Below, in pieces: positions 48,501 to 58,047 of a stretch of DNA of 64,000 bases. The DNA comes from Pleurodeles waltl (lineage: Eukaryota > Chordata > Amphibia > Caudata > Salamandridae): contig NC_090451.1 of NCBI RefSeq assembly GCF_031143425.1, forward strand, positions 666,748,508 to 666,812,507, in the 5' to 3' direction. Each line of letters begins with the position of its first letter. The first letter of the stretch is position 1. Below the pieces are notes generated by a model. That model had not been told where the DNA came from. It was given only the letters and a program-made list of their open reading frames with translations, and did not search any database. The position numbers and the translations under genes are program-made.

Positions 48501-50625
48501 GAAATGCACAGGTTTGGTAGGTTTCCCTAGGTGCCGGCTGAGCTAGAGGCCAAAATCTACAGGTAGGCACTTCGCAAAAAACACCTCTGTTTTTTTCCAA
48601 AATTTAGGATGTGTCCACGTTGCGCTTTGGGGTGTTTCCTGTCGCCGGCGCTAGGCCTACCCACGCAAGTGAGGTATCATTTTTATCGGGAGACTTGGGG
48701 GAACGCTGGGTGGAAGGAAATTTGTAGCTCCTCTCAGATTCCAGAACTTTCTGCCACAGAAATGTGAGGGACATGTGTTTTTTTAGCCAAATTTTGAGGT
48801 TTGCAAAGGATTCTGGGTAACAGAACCTGGTCCGAGCCCCGCAAGTGACCCCTCCTTGGATTCCCCTAGGTCTCTAGTTTTCAGAAATGCACAGGTTTGG
48901 TAGGTTTCCCTAGGTGCCGGCTGAGCTAGAGGCCAAAATCTACAGGTAGGCACTTCGCAAAAAACACCTCTGTTTTTTTTCCAAAATTTAGGATGTGTCC
49001 ACGTTGCGCTTTGGGGTGTTTCCTGTCGCCGGCGCTAGGCCTACCCACGCAAGTGAGGTATCATTTTTATCGGGAGACTTGGGGGAACGCTGGGTGGAAG
49101 GAAATTTGTAGCTCCTCTCAGATTCCAGAACTTTCTGCCACAGAAATGTGAGGGACATGTGTTTTTTTAGCCAAATTTTGAGGTTTGCAAAGGATTCTGG
49201 GTAATAGAACCTGGTCCGAGCCCCGCAAGTCACCCCTCCTTGGATTCCCCTAGGTCTCTAGTTTTCAGAAATGCACAGGTTTGGTAGGTTTCCCTAGGTG
49301 CCGGCTGAGCTAGAGGCCAAAATCTACAGGTAGGCACTTCGCAAAAAACACCTCTGTTTTTTTCCAAAATTTAGGATGTGTCCACGTTGCGCTTTGGGGT
49401 GTTTCCTGTCGCCGGCGCTAGGCCTACCCACGCAAGTGAGGTATCATTTTTATCGGGAGACTTGGGGGAACGCTGGGTGGAAGGAAATTTGCAGCTCCTC
49501 TCAGATTCCAGAACTTTCTGCCACAGAAATGTGAGGGACATGTGTTTTTTTAGCCAAATCTTGAGGTTTGCAAAGGATTCTGGGTAACAGAACCTGGTCC
49601 GAGCCCCGCAAGTCACCCCTCCTTGGATTCCCCTAGGTCTCTAGTTTTCAGAAATGCACAGGTTTGGTAGGTTTCCCTAGGTGCCGGCTGAGCTAGAGGC
49701 CAAAATCTACAGGTAGGCACTTCGCAAAAAACACCTCTGTTTTTTTCCAAAATTTAGGATGTGTCCACGTTGCGCTTTGGGGTGTTTCCTGTCGCCAGCG
49801 CTAGGCCTACCCACGCAAGTGAGGTATCATGTTTATCGGGAGACTTGGGGGAACGCTGGGTGGAAGGAAATTTGTAGCTCCTCTTAGATTCCAGAACTTT
49901 CTGCCACAGAAATGTGAGGGACATGTGTTTTTTTAGCCAAATTTTGAGGTTTGCAAAGGATTCTGGGTAACAGAACCTGGTCCGAGCCCCGCAAGTCACC
50001 CCTCCTTGGATTCCCCTAGGTCTCTAGTTTTCAGAAATGCACAGGTTTGGTAGGTTTCCCTAGCTGCCGGATGAGCTAGAGGCCAAAATCTACAGGTAGG
50101 CACTTCGCAAAAAACACCTCTGTTTTTTTCCAAAATTTAGGATGTGTCCACGTTGCGCTTTGGGGTGTTTCCTGTCGCCGGCGCTAGGCCTACCCATGCA
50201 AGTGAGGTATCATTTTTATCGGGAGACTTGGGGGAACGCTGGGTGGAAGGAAATTTGTAGCTCCTCTCAGATTCCAGAACTTTCTGCCACAGAAATGTGA
50301 GGGACATGTGTTTTTTTAGCCAAATGTTGAGGTTTGCAAAGGATTCTGGGTAACAGAACCTGGTCCGAGCCCCGCAAGTCACCCCTCCTTGGATTCCCCT
50401 AGGTCTCTAGTTTTCAGAAATGCACAGGTTTGGTAGGTTTCCCTAGGTGCCGGCTGAGCTAGAGGCCAAAATCTACAGGTAGGCACTTCGCAAAAAACAC
50501 CTCTGTTTTCTCCCAAAATTGTCGATGTGTCCACGTTGCGCTTTGGGGCGTTTCCTGTCGCGGGCGCTAGGCCTACCCACGCAAGTGAGGTACCATTTTT
50601 ATCGGGAGACTTGGGGGAACATAGA
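33565..50625. repeat. ~383-bp satellite array, about 44 copies
   Basis: Head-to-tail units of 383-384 bp (e.g. GTCCGAGCCCCGCAAGTCAC recurring every 383-384 bp). Units begin near GCCGGCTGAGCTAGAGGCC. The first two units (33565-34320) and the last partial one (from ~50505) are clearly diverged, while internal units are nearly identical, the usual pattern of homogenised arrays. Unit variants (AATAGAACC/AACAGAACC, TTTTGTTAGCC, ATTGGGAGAC) mark a larger duplication. An 81-codon minus-strand frame recurs in many units but opens with GTG, not ATG, and drifts with the repeat, so it is not called as a gene. Confidence 0.95.
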
Positions 50626-51689
50626 TTAGCAAAACAAGTGCTATTGCCCCTTGTCTTTCTCTACATTTTTTCCTTCCAAATATAGGAGAGTGTGTAAAAA
50701 AGACATCTATTTGAGAAATTCCCTATAATTCACATGCTTGTATGGTCACCCCGGAATTCAGAGATGTGACAATAACCACTGCTCCTCAGCACCTTATCTT
50801 GTGCCCTTTTTGGAAATGCAAAGGTTTTCTTGATAGCAATTTTTTACTCTTTATATTTCAGCAAATGAATTGCTGTATACCCGGTATAGAATGAAAACGC
50901 ACTGCAGGGTGCAGCTCATTTATTGGCTCTGGGTTCCTCGGGTTCTTGATGAACCTACAAGCCCTATATATCCCCGCAACCAGAGGAGTCCAGCAGACGT
51001 AACGGTATATTACTTTCCATAATCTGACATTGCAGGGAAAAGTTACAGAGTTAAACATAGAGAAAAATTGATGTGTTTTTCACCTCAATTTCAATATTTT
51101 TCTTTTTCAGCTGTTATTTTCTGTAGGAAACCCTTGTAGGATCTACACAAATGACCCCTTGCTGAATTCAGAATTTTGTCTACTTTTCAGAAATGGTTAG
51201 GTTTCTGGGATCCAGCATTGGTTTCATGCCCATTCCTGTCACTGACTGGAAGGAGGCTGAAAGCACAAAAAATTGCAAAAATGGGGTATGCCCCAGTAAA
51301 ATGCCAAAATTGTGTTGAAAAATTGGGTTTTCTGATTCAAGTCTGCCTGTTCCTGAAAGCTAGGAAGCTGCTGAGTTTAGCACTACAAACCCTTTGTTGA
51401 TGCCATTTTCGGGGGGAAATCCACAAGCCTTCTTCTGCAGCCACTTTTTCCATTTTTTAAAAAAAAAACGAAATTTTCACTGTATTTTGGCCAATTTCTT
51501 GGCCTCCTTCAAGGGAACCCACAAAGTCTGGGTACCTCTAGAATCCCTAGGATGTTGGAAAAAAAGGACGCAAATTTGGCTTGGTTAGCTTATGTGAACA
51601 AAAAGTTATGAGGGCCTAAGCGCGAACTGCCCCAAATAGGCAAAAAAAGGCCTGGCACAGGAGGGGGAAAAGGCCTGGCAGCGAAGGGG
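50626..51689. mobile_element. Right arm of the TTAA-bounded element
   Basis: Single-copy within the window. Low-complexity T/A runs and no transposase-like frame; the longest frames (66-74 codons) have no recognisable domain. It ends GGCCTGGCAGCGAAGGGG, whose reverse complement is the piggyBac-like terminus. I recognise this text as a high-copy newt repeat, which supports a mobile-element origin (recognition from memory). Confidence 0.55.
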
Positions 51690-51693
51690 TTAA
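51690..51693. repeat. TTAA target-site copy, right
   Basis: TTAA directly after the right terminus; partner of 29548-29551. Confidence 0.6.
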
Positions 51694-51998
51694 GAGAAAA
51701 ATCATTTAAAAACTGTTATAAATTATGGCACCATAGTACTATCAATTTGCAGAAGAATATGGTCAATCAAATGTGGTTACATCACAAATGTGAATACAGT
51801 TTCCCATCCATATTCAAGCCATAAGGTTCTTTTGTATTCAGTTCTAATATGTGCCCAGGTGAAAACGTCTCAGGCCTCATCTCATAATCACATTTTCTCA
51901 TTGTTCTTTGGAAGTGAACCAATAAGATTAGATTTTAAAAGACTTTCATTACCATTATGATGTTTCCAAAAGTGTCTTGCAATTGAGTAAGCATTGTC
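51694..51998. other. Intergenic spacer before DIRS-B
   Basis: About 300 bp of AT-rich sequence with no recognised feature. Confidence 0.5.
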
Positions 51999-52088
51999 AT
52001 CTCTCTCTTTTCCTCCTCCTCCGTTGTTGTTGTTGAGAGAGATATCTCTCTCTTTTCCTCCTCCTCCGTTGTTGTTGTTGAGAGAGAT
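51999..52088. repeat. 45-bp unit duplicated in tandem
   Basis: Two identical 45-bp copies (51999-52043 and 52044-52088). Each runs ATCTCTCTCTTTTCC, CTCCTCC, GTTGTTGTTGTTG, AGAGAGAT, so each unit has CTCTCTC and GAGAGAG at its edges. The second copy abuts DIRS-B exactly where its outer terminal tip is missing. Confidence 0.9.
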
Positions 52089-52475
52089 ATCCCCGTCGTC
52101 GAGGTGGGAGCCTCACGGTAACCTGAAATACACATAGCAGTACACTTTATTCACTAGGCCCCAAGGGCCCCCTTAGGTTCTTTTATAGTCTATCCATGTC
52201 GTCTTGCAAAAAGATCCAAAATTGAACCTCAGCCAGTCAGGCGTCCACACCCTCTAAAACACTCCCAACAGAGGCTCTTTCCCTCAGATTTTCTAGTGCA
52301 AGTGTGAAGTTAGGAGCTCATGTAGAAGGGGAGCCTCTGCGGAGGAGGAGGGCGGGTCGCATGTGAATCTATGAAAGATACCAATACTGGAGAACCACAG
52401 TTACAGGTAAGTAACTAATTTTCTTCTCCAGCATTGGATCTTTCATAGATTCACATGCTTGAATTAGAGTAGAGA
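52089..52475 (-). repeat. DIRS-B 3' terminal repeat, outer tip missing
   Basis: Begins inside the repeat at CCCGTCGTCGAGGTGGGAG. The inner inverted copy (GATACCAATACTGGAGAACC..AGGTAAGTAAC, ~52376-52416) and the following direct copy (CTTCTCCAGCATTGGATC, from 52422) are still present. The partner they would pair with at the very end has been lost or replaced by the 45-bp duplication. Confidence 0.75.
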
Positions 52476-52784
52476 GCAGTAATATTGATTAAGTAGACAT
52501 ATAGCTGTACCTTTACAATCCGAACAAACATCAGAATATCAATAGAAATGAGAGTAACAGTACCTCCAGTTAGTGTTCAATGGCAACGTAACAATGTTCC
52601 TCTGTAAGTAACAATCAGTCATAATAAGCATAGATCTCTGCATTACAACAAATATGTTGCATGCTACGATAATCAGGCTCCAGCATAAGCATAGGAAATA
52701 GAACAGATTTAATCTTGATTAGAATAAGAAACCGTTGTTCACCTTACCCTGGTTGCGGAGGCGGGATGATCCAAGAGGCTCACC

Positions 52785-53776
52785 TTAACTAAACAAATGC
52801 CTCAAGACTGCTTGACCCACTGCTGTGTCCATGTTATTCGCCTCATCAAGACAGTAGTGTTTTGTGAACGTATGCTGGCTGGACCATATGGACGCTCTAC
52901 AGATCTGCCGTAGGGGTACTCCTGCGAAGAGGGCAGCCGATGCGGCTACCGCCCTTGTCGTGTGGGCTCTTACCCTGCTGTGGAGAGGCTTACCAGCCTG
53001 AATATGACAGAATTGGACTGCCAGGCCAATCCACCTAGCCACAGTCTGTTTGGATACTGCAAAGCCCTTCCTTGCATTTCCAAAGGCCAAGAACAACTGG
53101 TCTGACTTGCGTATGCTCTGAGTCTTTTGTAGGTAAAACTTTAGACACCTTTTAACGTCCAGGGAATGCAATGCTTTTTCTGCCACTGTCTGCGCATTAG
53201 GAAAAAAGGTTTTCAAAACAACCAGTTCATTCAGATGGAAAGTTGAGGGCACTTTCGGAATGTACTTAGGATTAGTTCTTAGAATCACTCTAGTAGTGGT
53301 GAACTGAAGAAAAGGCTCTTTAATGGTGAATGCCTGTATGTCACTCACTCTCTTAGCGGAGGTAAGAGCCAGCAACAACGCCATTTTCCATGAAATGAAC
53401 TTTAACTCCGCTCTATGGATGAGCTCAAAAGGAGGTTTCATGAGCTGCCCCAGGACCACGTTTAGGGACCACAACGGTGGAGGCTTCTGCACTGGTGGAA
53501 AAGCACGAAACAGGCCTTTAAGGAACTGCTTTACAATTCTGGTGGAATACAATGAAACCGTATCCTGAGGCCTGCGGTATCTTGAAATTGCCGCCACGTG
53601 CACACGGATCGAAGAGTATGAGAGTCCAGACTTTGCCAGGTGTAACAAGCACGGTAGTACCTGTTCTGGGGGGGAGGAGATCAGTGGATCCCTTCAGCTG
53701 CTTACCACAGACAAAAACGCTTCCATTTCAACCTGTAAGTTCTATTGGTAGCTTCCGCTCTAGCTCTGGCTAGAAT
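52785..53776 (-). pseudogene. DIRS-B tyrosine recombinase, core intact, one N-terminal break
   Basis: The main frame (about 53648 to 52785, 287 codons) contains the complete catalytic tetrad: Arg100 in SAKRVSDIQAF, His229 and Arg232 in RAHTTRA, Tyr265 in TKHYCLDE. Its first codon in this frame is not an ATG. The N-terminal segment (ILARARAEATNRTYRLKWKR) lies in another frame that stops at ~53702, so a frameshift or small indel at 53700-53650 separates the two. The product would insert cDNA circles without target duplication, as known for DIRS recombinases. The core shows no inactivating change that I can see. Confidence 0.8.
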
Positions 53777-53799
53777 CTCCCTACATTCAGAAGAGATGT

Positions 53800-56037
53800 T
53801 TACGGTGGAGTACTCATGGAACTCAGGAGCCAGGCCGATAAGTGGAGAGATGACGAATCCGGATGTCTGACTTGGCCCCGGTGCATCGTTAATAGGGCTG
53901 GCTTCCGTTTGAGTAGCACATGTGGTTGTTCCGAGAGCATGAGGAGCTTCGTGAACCACACCTGTCTGGGCCATCTCGGTGCTATTAATAGGAGGCAACA
54001 ACCCTCCGCCTTCATCTTGTTGATGACTCTCGGTATCAGTGGGATCGGAGGAAAGGCGTAGGCATAAACGCCGGACCATCTCAACGAAAACGCATTCCCC
54101 CACGATCCTCTTTGGGGAAGCCAGCTTGCGTAGTAAGGGCATTTCTTGTTCTTGAACGTGGCAAACAGATCAATGTTTGGTCTGCCCCATAACTGGAAGA
54201 GTTGGCCCAGAATCTCCTGGTCTAGTTCCCACTCGTTGTAGGGGATAATTGTCCTGCTCAGGGTATCCACCAGCACGTTGGTGTGTCCTGGGACATGCTC
54301 TGCTTTCAGAGAAATGTTGTGCACTATGGCCCATTTCCAGATGTTTTGAGCCTGTTTCGAGAGCTGTAGAGACCTTGTGCCACCCTGTTTGTTTAGGTAA
54401 AACATGCTTGTGATATTGTCTGTCCTGATTAAGACATCTGAGCCCTGAAGCCTTGGCAAGAAAGCTTTAAGAGCAAAATCTATTGCTCTGAGCTCCAGCT
54501 GATTGATGTGGAGCTGTCTGTCCTTTGGAGTCCAAGACCCACTGATTTGAAGATCTTGAAGGTGGGCACCCCAACCTTCGAGGGAGGCATCCGTTGTCAC
54601 GATATAGCGAGGCACCTGATAAAGAAACATGAGACCGCTGGACAAATTTGCAGGTGTCGCCCACCAAGCCATGGCTGCTCTCATTTCCGGTGTGATGACA
54701 ATTTTGTCCTCGAAAGAGCCCTGAACCTGGCACCATTGCACATCCAATTGCTCTTGCAGGGGCCGCATATACAGTCTGCAGTCTGGAACCAGCGGAATGC
54801 ATGACAAGAGCATTCCCAGCAATGACTTGTAAGTGCGAACTGAAACGCACTTTTTTGCCGAGAGGTTGCAGGCTAACCTGTTGAGCTTTAATTTCCTTTC
54901 CTGCGACGGGTACGCCTTGCTTTGGACACTGTCCAGTACCGCTCCTAAGAAGTTCAATGTCTGCGTGGGGTGAAGATGCGACTTCTGGTAGTTGACGGTA
55001 AGTCCCAGATGGTCGAACAACTGGAGGCAGAGAGATATGTGACGCACCACTTGACCTTTTGAGGGTGCTTTGATGAGCCACTCGTCGAGATAGGGTACCA
55101 CCTGCATGCCCGACTGGTGTAGATGAGCCGCTACTGGAGCCAGCATCTTTGTAAAAATTCTGGGGGCTGATTTTAAACCGAAAGGTAGGACCCGAAACTG
55201 TAGATGCATACCAGCTACTTTGAACCTGAGGAATTTCCGATGGTTGCGGTGTATCGGAACATGAAAATACGCATCCTTGAGGTCTAAGGATGCCATATGA
55301 TCTCCGGTACTCAGGAGGCGCAAGATGTCCTGCAGTGTTACCTTCCTGAACGATTGTTTCTTCAGAAACTTGTTTAGCGACCTTAAGTCCAGAATGGGGC
55401 GCCAGTCTCCTGAAGGTTTCTTTACCAGAAAGAAGTGTGAATAGAACCCCTTCTTCTTGTGAGGAGCAGGGACCAGCTCTATTGCTCCCTTGCGTAGCAT
55501 CACTTGTACTTCTATGAGGAGTTGGGCTACTCGTGGAGGTGGAGGGCCCGACGGAGGGACGTCCGGTGGTTTCTGTATGAACTCCAGAGTATGCCCTCTG
55601 GCCACTACATCCAACACCCACCTGTCTGATGTTATGACTTTCCAACGAAGGAAGTGAAAAGTGATGTGACCCCCGACCTTCGAGCCCCTGGTAGTGTAGG
55701 AAGCTGGTATGGCTAGCTGGTCATTTGTTTCTGCTGGTATCTCTTCCCCGTGGCGCTGGTCTTCCCTTCGCCGGGTGCCGATATGTCGCGGTAGGTGGTA
55801 ACTGGTAATGCTGTTGATGTTGGCCGTATTGCTGCCTGGGTCCTGCTGTAGAGGACTGATACTGGGGTCTGTGTTGTTGAAAACCCCCTCAAAAGGAGTA
55901 ATTTCCTCTACCTCTTGCCCCGCGAAAGGGCTGCCTGTGGTACTGCAAGGTACCAAGCGATCTCGCCGTGTCAGTATCTGTTTTGATGGACTGTAGCATG
56001 TCGTCAACATGCTTCCCAAATAGACTTTCCCCATCAT
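53800..56037 (-). CDS. DIRS-B reverse transcriptase / RNase H (745-codon frame)
   Basis: A long uninterrupted minus-strand frame. RT motifs in order: FFLVKKPSGDWRPILDLRSL (~202-221), motif A SLDLKDAYFHVPI (Asp252), FRVLPFGLKSAPRIFTKMLA (~281-300), then the catalytic box PYLDEWLIK (residues 315-323) where the family has YLDD. RNase H: TTDASLEGWGAHL (Asp483), INQLELRAI (Glu515), LIRTDN (Asp540) and LVDTLSRT (Asp591), followed by the usual DIRS C-terminal extension (NIDLFA..SWLPQRGSWGNAF). The frame overlaps the end of gag by ~150 nt and the start of the recombinase by ~340 nt, so expression by frameshift or internal initiation is likely. The Asp319-to-Glu change in the box makes polymerase activity doubtful. 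Confidence 0.85.
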   Translation of the reverse strand: MMGKVYLGSMLTTCYSPSKQILTRRDRLVPCSTTGSPFAGQEVEEITPFEGVFNNTDPSISPLQQDPGSNTANINSITSYHLPRHIGTRRREDQRHGEEIPAETNDQLAIPASYTTRGSKVGGHITFHFLRWKVITSDRWVLDVVARGHTLEFIQKPPDVPPSGPPPPRVAQLLIEVQVMLRKGAIELVPAPHKKKGFYSHFFLVKKPSGDWRPILDLRSLNKFLKKQSFRKVTLQDILRLLSTGDHMASLDLKDAYFHVPIHRNHRKFLRFKVAGMHLQFRVLPFGLKSAPRIFTKMLAPVAAHLHQSGMQVVPYLDEWLIKAPSKGQVVRHISLCLQLFDHLGLTVNYQKSHLHPTQTLNFLGAVLDSVQSKAYPSQERKLKLNRLACNLSAKKCVSVRTYKSLLGMLLSCIPLVPDCRLYMRPLQEQLDVQWCQVQGSFEDKIVITPEMRAAMAWWATPANLSSGLMFLYQVPRYIVTTDASLEGWGAHLQDLQISGSWTPKDRQLHINQLELRAIDFALKAFLPRLQGSDVLIRTDNITSMFYLNKQGGTRSLQLSKQAQNIWKWAIVHNISLKAEHVPGHTNVLVDTLSRTIIPYNEWELDQEILGQLFQLWGRPNIDLFATFKNKKCPYYASWLPQRGSWGNAFSLRWSGVYAYAFPPIPLIPRVINKMKAEGCCLLLIAPRWPRQVWFTKLLMLSEQPHVLLKRKPALLTMHRGQVRHPDSSSLHLSAWLLSSMSTPP

Positions 56038-57034
56038 ACGCCATATCTAGAATGCGGCTCTGGACTTCTGGGCGGAAAGATGTAGACTTGAGCCATCCCT
56101 GCCTACGCAAGACCGCTGCTCCTGCGAGCTGCCGGAATCCTGTTAACGAAATGTCTATCGCGCAGTCAATGATTTCCGCTGCGATCCGCTCACCCTCTTG
56201 CAGCACTTTCTTTGCTTCCACGTTGACATCCCCAGGTAACAAATCCACGTAAGCTGGCATGTCCGCCCACATCTGGCGATAGTACCTCCCTAGTATGACC
56301 AAGGAGTTGGCCGCCTTTACTGTGATCGCCGCCACCGAAAATAACTTTTTACCAATGTTATCCAACCTCCTCCCATCCTTGTCTGGAGGCGCTGCAATAG
56401 GTGCCGAAGGGTTCTTTGATCGACGTTGTGCAGCCTGGGATAATACAGAATACTGCTTTGGTTGCAATATTAAACAGGCTGGAGTGTTGTCAGGGGCCTT
56501 GTATTTCTTTTCCAGCTTTGGCATCTGTGAAGGCACTGTGGCTGGGTTCTTCATTGCCTTCAATCCCTCCTGCCATAGGAAGTCCACTATTGGGATCGCT
56601 CTTACTGATTTCCTTGATGGTTCCTTGAAATCATATAAGAAACAATCTGTTTCCTGGGAAATGATAGGCAAGTCGAATCTCTTGGCCGCCTTTTCCATTA
56701 AGTTGTGGGAACCCCCAATGTCCTCAGGAGGTGAATCAACCGGTCCTGCTGGCGGCGGTGACGGCGTGGGAATGAGGTAGTCATCCCACTCACTAGGGGC
56801 CGCCTCAGAAATCTCTCCTTCTTCCCTCTCTTCATCTGTCGAGATGTGGTCATCTTGTGGCGGTGGAACCAATGGGACACTTCTGTGCGGTATTCCTGGG
56901 AGGCTGGTAAAAGGGGTCTGCATAGGTGTCCGTTGACTGTAAGGTCTAGATGGAGTTACCGGCGTTGACGGTGGGAACCGTCTATAGTAGTCTTTGAGCA
57001 TACCTTGTAGATCTGTCACCAGAGACCTAGGCAT
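55889..57034 (-). CDS. DIRS-B gag-like core (381-codon frame)
   Basis: Open from an ATG at 57034. It begins MPRSLVTDLQGMLKDYYRRF, continues with a Pro-rich linker, an acidic TDEEREEGEISEA segment and a helical domain (SVRAIPIVDFLWQEGLKAM; GKKLFSVAAITVKAANSLV), and ends with an RG-rich tail (QPFRGARGRGNYSF) that may bind RNA. Homologous piece by piece to the broken gag of DIRS-A. It is probably the C-terminal two thirds of a longer gag whose earlier parts lie at 57855-57016 and 58356-58048 in other frames. Function as a particle or RNA-binding protein is by analogy. Confidence 0.7.
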   Translation of the reverse strand: MPRSLVTDLQGMLKDYYRRFPPSTPVTPSRPYSQRTPMQTPFTSLPGIPHRSVPLVPPPQDDHISTDEEREEGEISEAAPSEWDDYLIPTPSPPPAGPVDSPPEDIGGSHNLMEKAAKRFDLPIISQETDCFLYDFKEPSRKSVRAIPIVDFLWQEGLKAMKNPATVPSQMPKLEKKYKAPDNTPACLILQPKQYSVLSQAAQRRSKNPSAPIAAPPDKDGRRLDNIGKKLFSVAAITVKAANSLVILGRYYRQMWADMPAYVDLLPGDVNVEAKKVLQEGERIAAEIIDCAIDISLTGFRQLAGAAVLRRQGWLKSTSFRPEVQSRILDMAYDGESLFGKHVDDMLQSIKTDTDTARSLGTLQYHRQPFRGARGRGNYSF

Positions 57035-57855
57035 GGGGAAATAAGAATCCTGCTCCCCGTTGGGTATGAAGAGCCCTCCTGATGTATAGTTGAGGAATAA
57101 TAGAGCTGCTGCTGCCCTTCTTCCTCCTCATCCAAGTCTTGGCATTTTACATGCAGCTGAGATGGACTACTGGCTGCACCAAACATTCCCTCATCCTGGG
57201 AATAATTGTCCTCATCATCATCCAGGAGATGCTGCAGGGGATATGGCAAGAGTTTGCTTGGAGACGTATGTCTTGGAAGGATTGATGATGGTCTTTCTTC
57301 CATGGTGATAAAAGAAAGAGGGAGGAATCTTGTGGACTCATGCTGTGGTCCGAAATCTCCAGAGGGGGGCATGATGGTCGACGATTGTGTGGACAAAACT
57401 TCCATCCCTGCCGCTGACACTGCAGTGGTCGTCATCGACAGTCCCCTCGTCAACGGTTCTCTCGTCGACGGTGTTGGCGTCAACGGGACTCTCGTCAACA
57501 GTTGTGCCGTTGACGGATCTGTCGTCGACGGTGGTGGTGTCGTCGACGGTTGTCTCGTCAACGACGCAGGTGTGCTCGTCGAAGTCGTTTTCCTCATCCT
57601 CACGGACAGGTGCTTCGTCGAAGATAGTGCCGTCGTCGACGGGTGGACCGTTGCTGCTTCCGCTGTCGACGATGTCTTCGTCGACAATGCCTTTTTAAAT
57701 ATTTTAGCAGTTATGATCGTGGTCGATGAAAGCGGTGATGATGTTATTATCATTGGAGACACCGCCGTAGTAAACGTCGACGTCATCATCGTCACTGTGA
57801 CCGCCGACGGGGTCGTCGACAGAGTCGTCGTCGACGAAACGTCTTTTGGGAACAT
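57016..57855 (-). pseudogene. DIRS-B gag middle: Ser/Thr/Pro-rich, GTCGAC-repeat encoded
   Basis: A 279-codon minus-strand frame that is almost all Ser/Thr/Pro (for example PSTTPPPSTTDPST) up to the acidic LLDDDEDNYSQDEGMFG region, which matches DIRS-A. The DNA is a degenerate repeat of GTCGACGGT/GTCAACGGT words over ~480 bp (57378-57855). Similar but weaker words are in DIRS-A (28330-28640). All frames through this repeat are fairly open, so which one is the true gag frame is uncertain. Confidence 0.5.
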
Positions 57856-58047
57856 CAGAAGAAGGCCTTACCGGATCACTCGTCGGTGACAGGGACAGAG
57901 AGGCACTTTTTGTGGGTGCCTTTTTTCCTACAGGCGTCGTAGGCTCTGAACGAACCTTTTTTAGGAGTTTTGCCTGGGTCTCTGATCCGGCAGTAGCAGG
58001 CTCTTGGCGCCCCTGTTTCTCCATAGATTTATGTTTGGTCTTATTAA

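Larger units (their letters stand above)
29552..51689. mobile_element. Giant non-autonomous TTAA-bounded (piggyBac-like) element with satellites
   Basis: The left end reads CCTCTTGGGTGCC and the reverse complement of the right end reads CCCCTTCGCTGCC: 10 of 13 bases match, and TTAA flanks both. This fits a piggyBac-type insertion of 22.1 kb. The inside has four zones: a chain of hairpins (29562-29978), a hairpin-rich array (29979-33564), a ~383-bp satellite (33565-50625) and a unique right arm (50626-51689). There is no transposase frame. The single-insertion model is inference: the ends are short and the satellite might have expanded after insertion. The alternative is two smaller elements whose outer ends happen to be paired. 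Confidence 0.55.

Noticed and set aside
34385..50382. An 81-codon minus-strand frame repeated in many satellite units
   Set aside because: It opens with GTG, not ATG, is lost wherever a base is inserted, and its similarity between units equals that of the DNA unit. No sign of coding constraint or translation signals.
29979..50625. CRISPR-like or other regularly spaced repeat system
   Set aside because: Repeats are head-to-tail without unique spacers, units are 280-384 bp, and the context is a vertebrate-type genome.
53800..54142. A separate gene between DIRS-B RNase H and recombinase, such as a methyltransferase
   Set aside because: The upstream part of this frame is a shifted reading of the RNase H C-terminal region (its SPKRIVGECV-like text), and only the last ~25 codons are recombinase. 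No methyltransferase motif such as DPPY or NPPY was seen.
54467..55645. A 392-codon minus-strand frame overlapping the DIRS-B polymerase
   Set aside because: It is an alternate frame of the RT/RNase H gene with no motif of its own; the 745-codon frame has all catalytic motifs.
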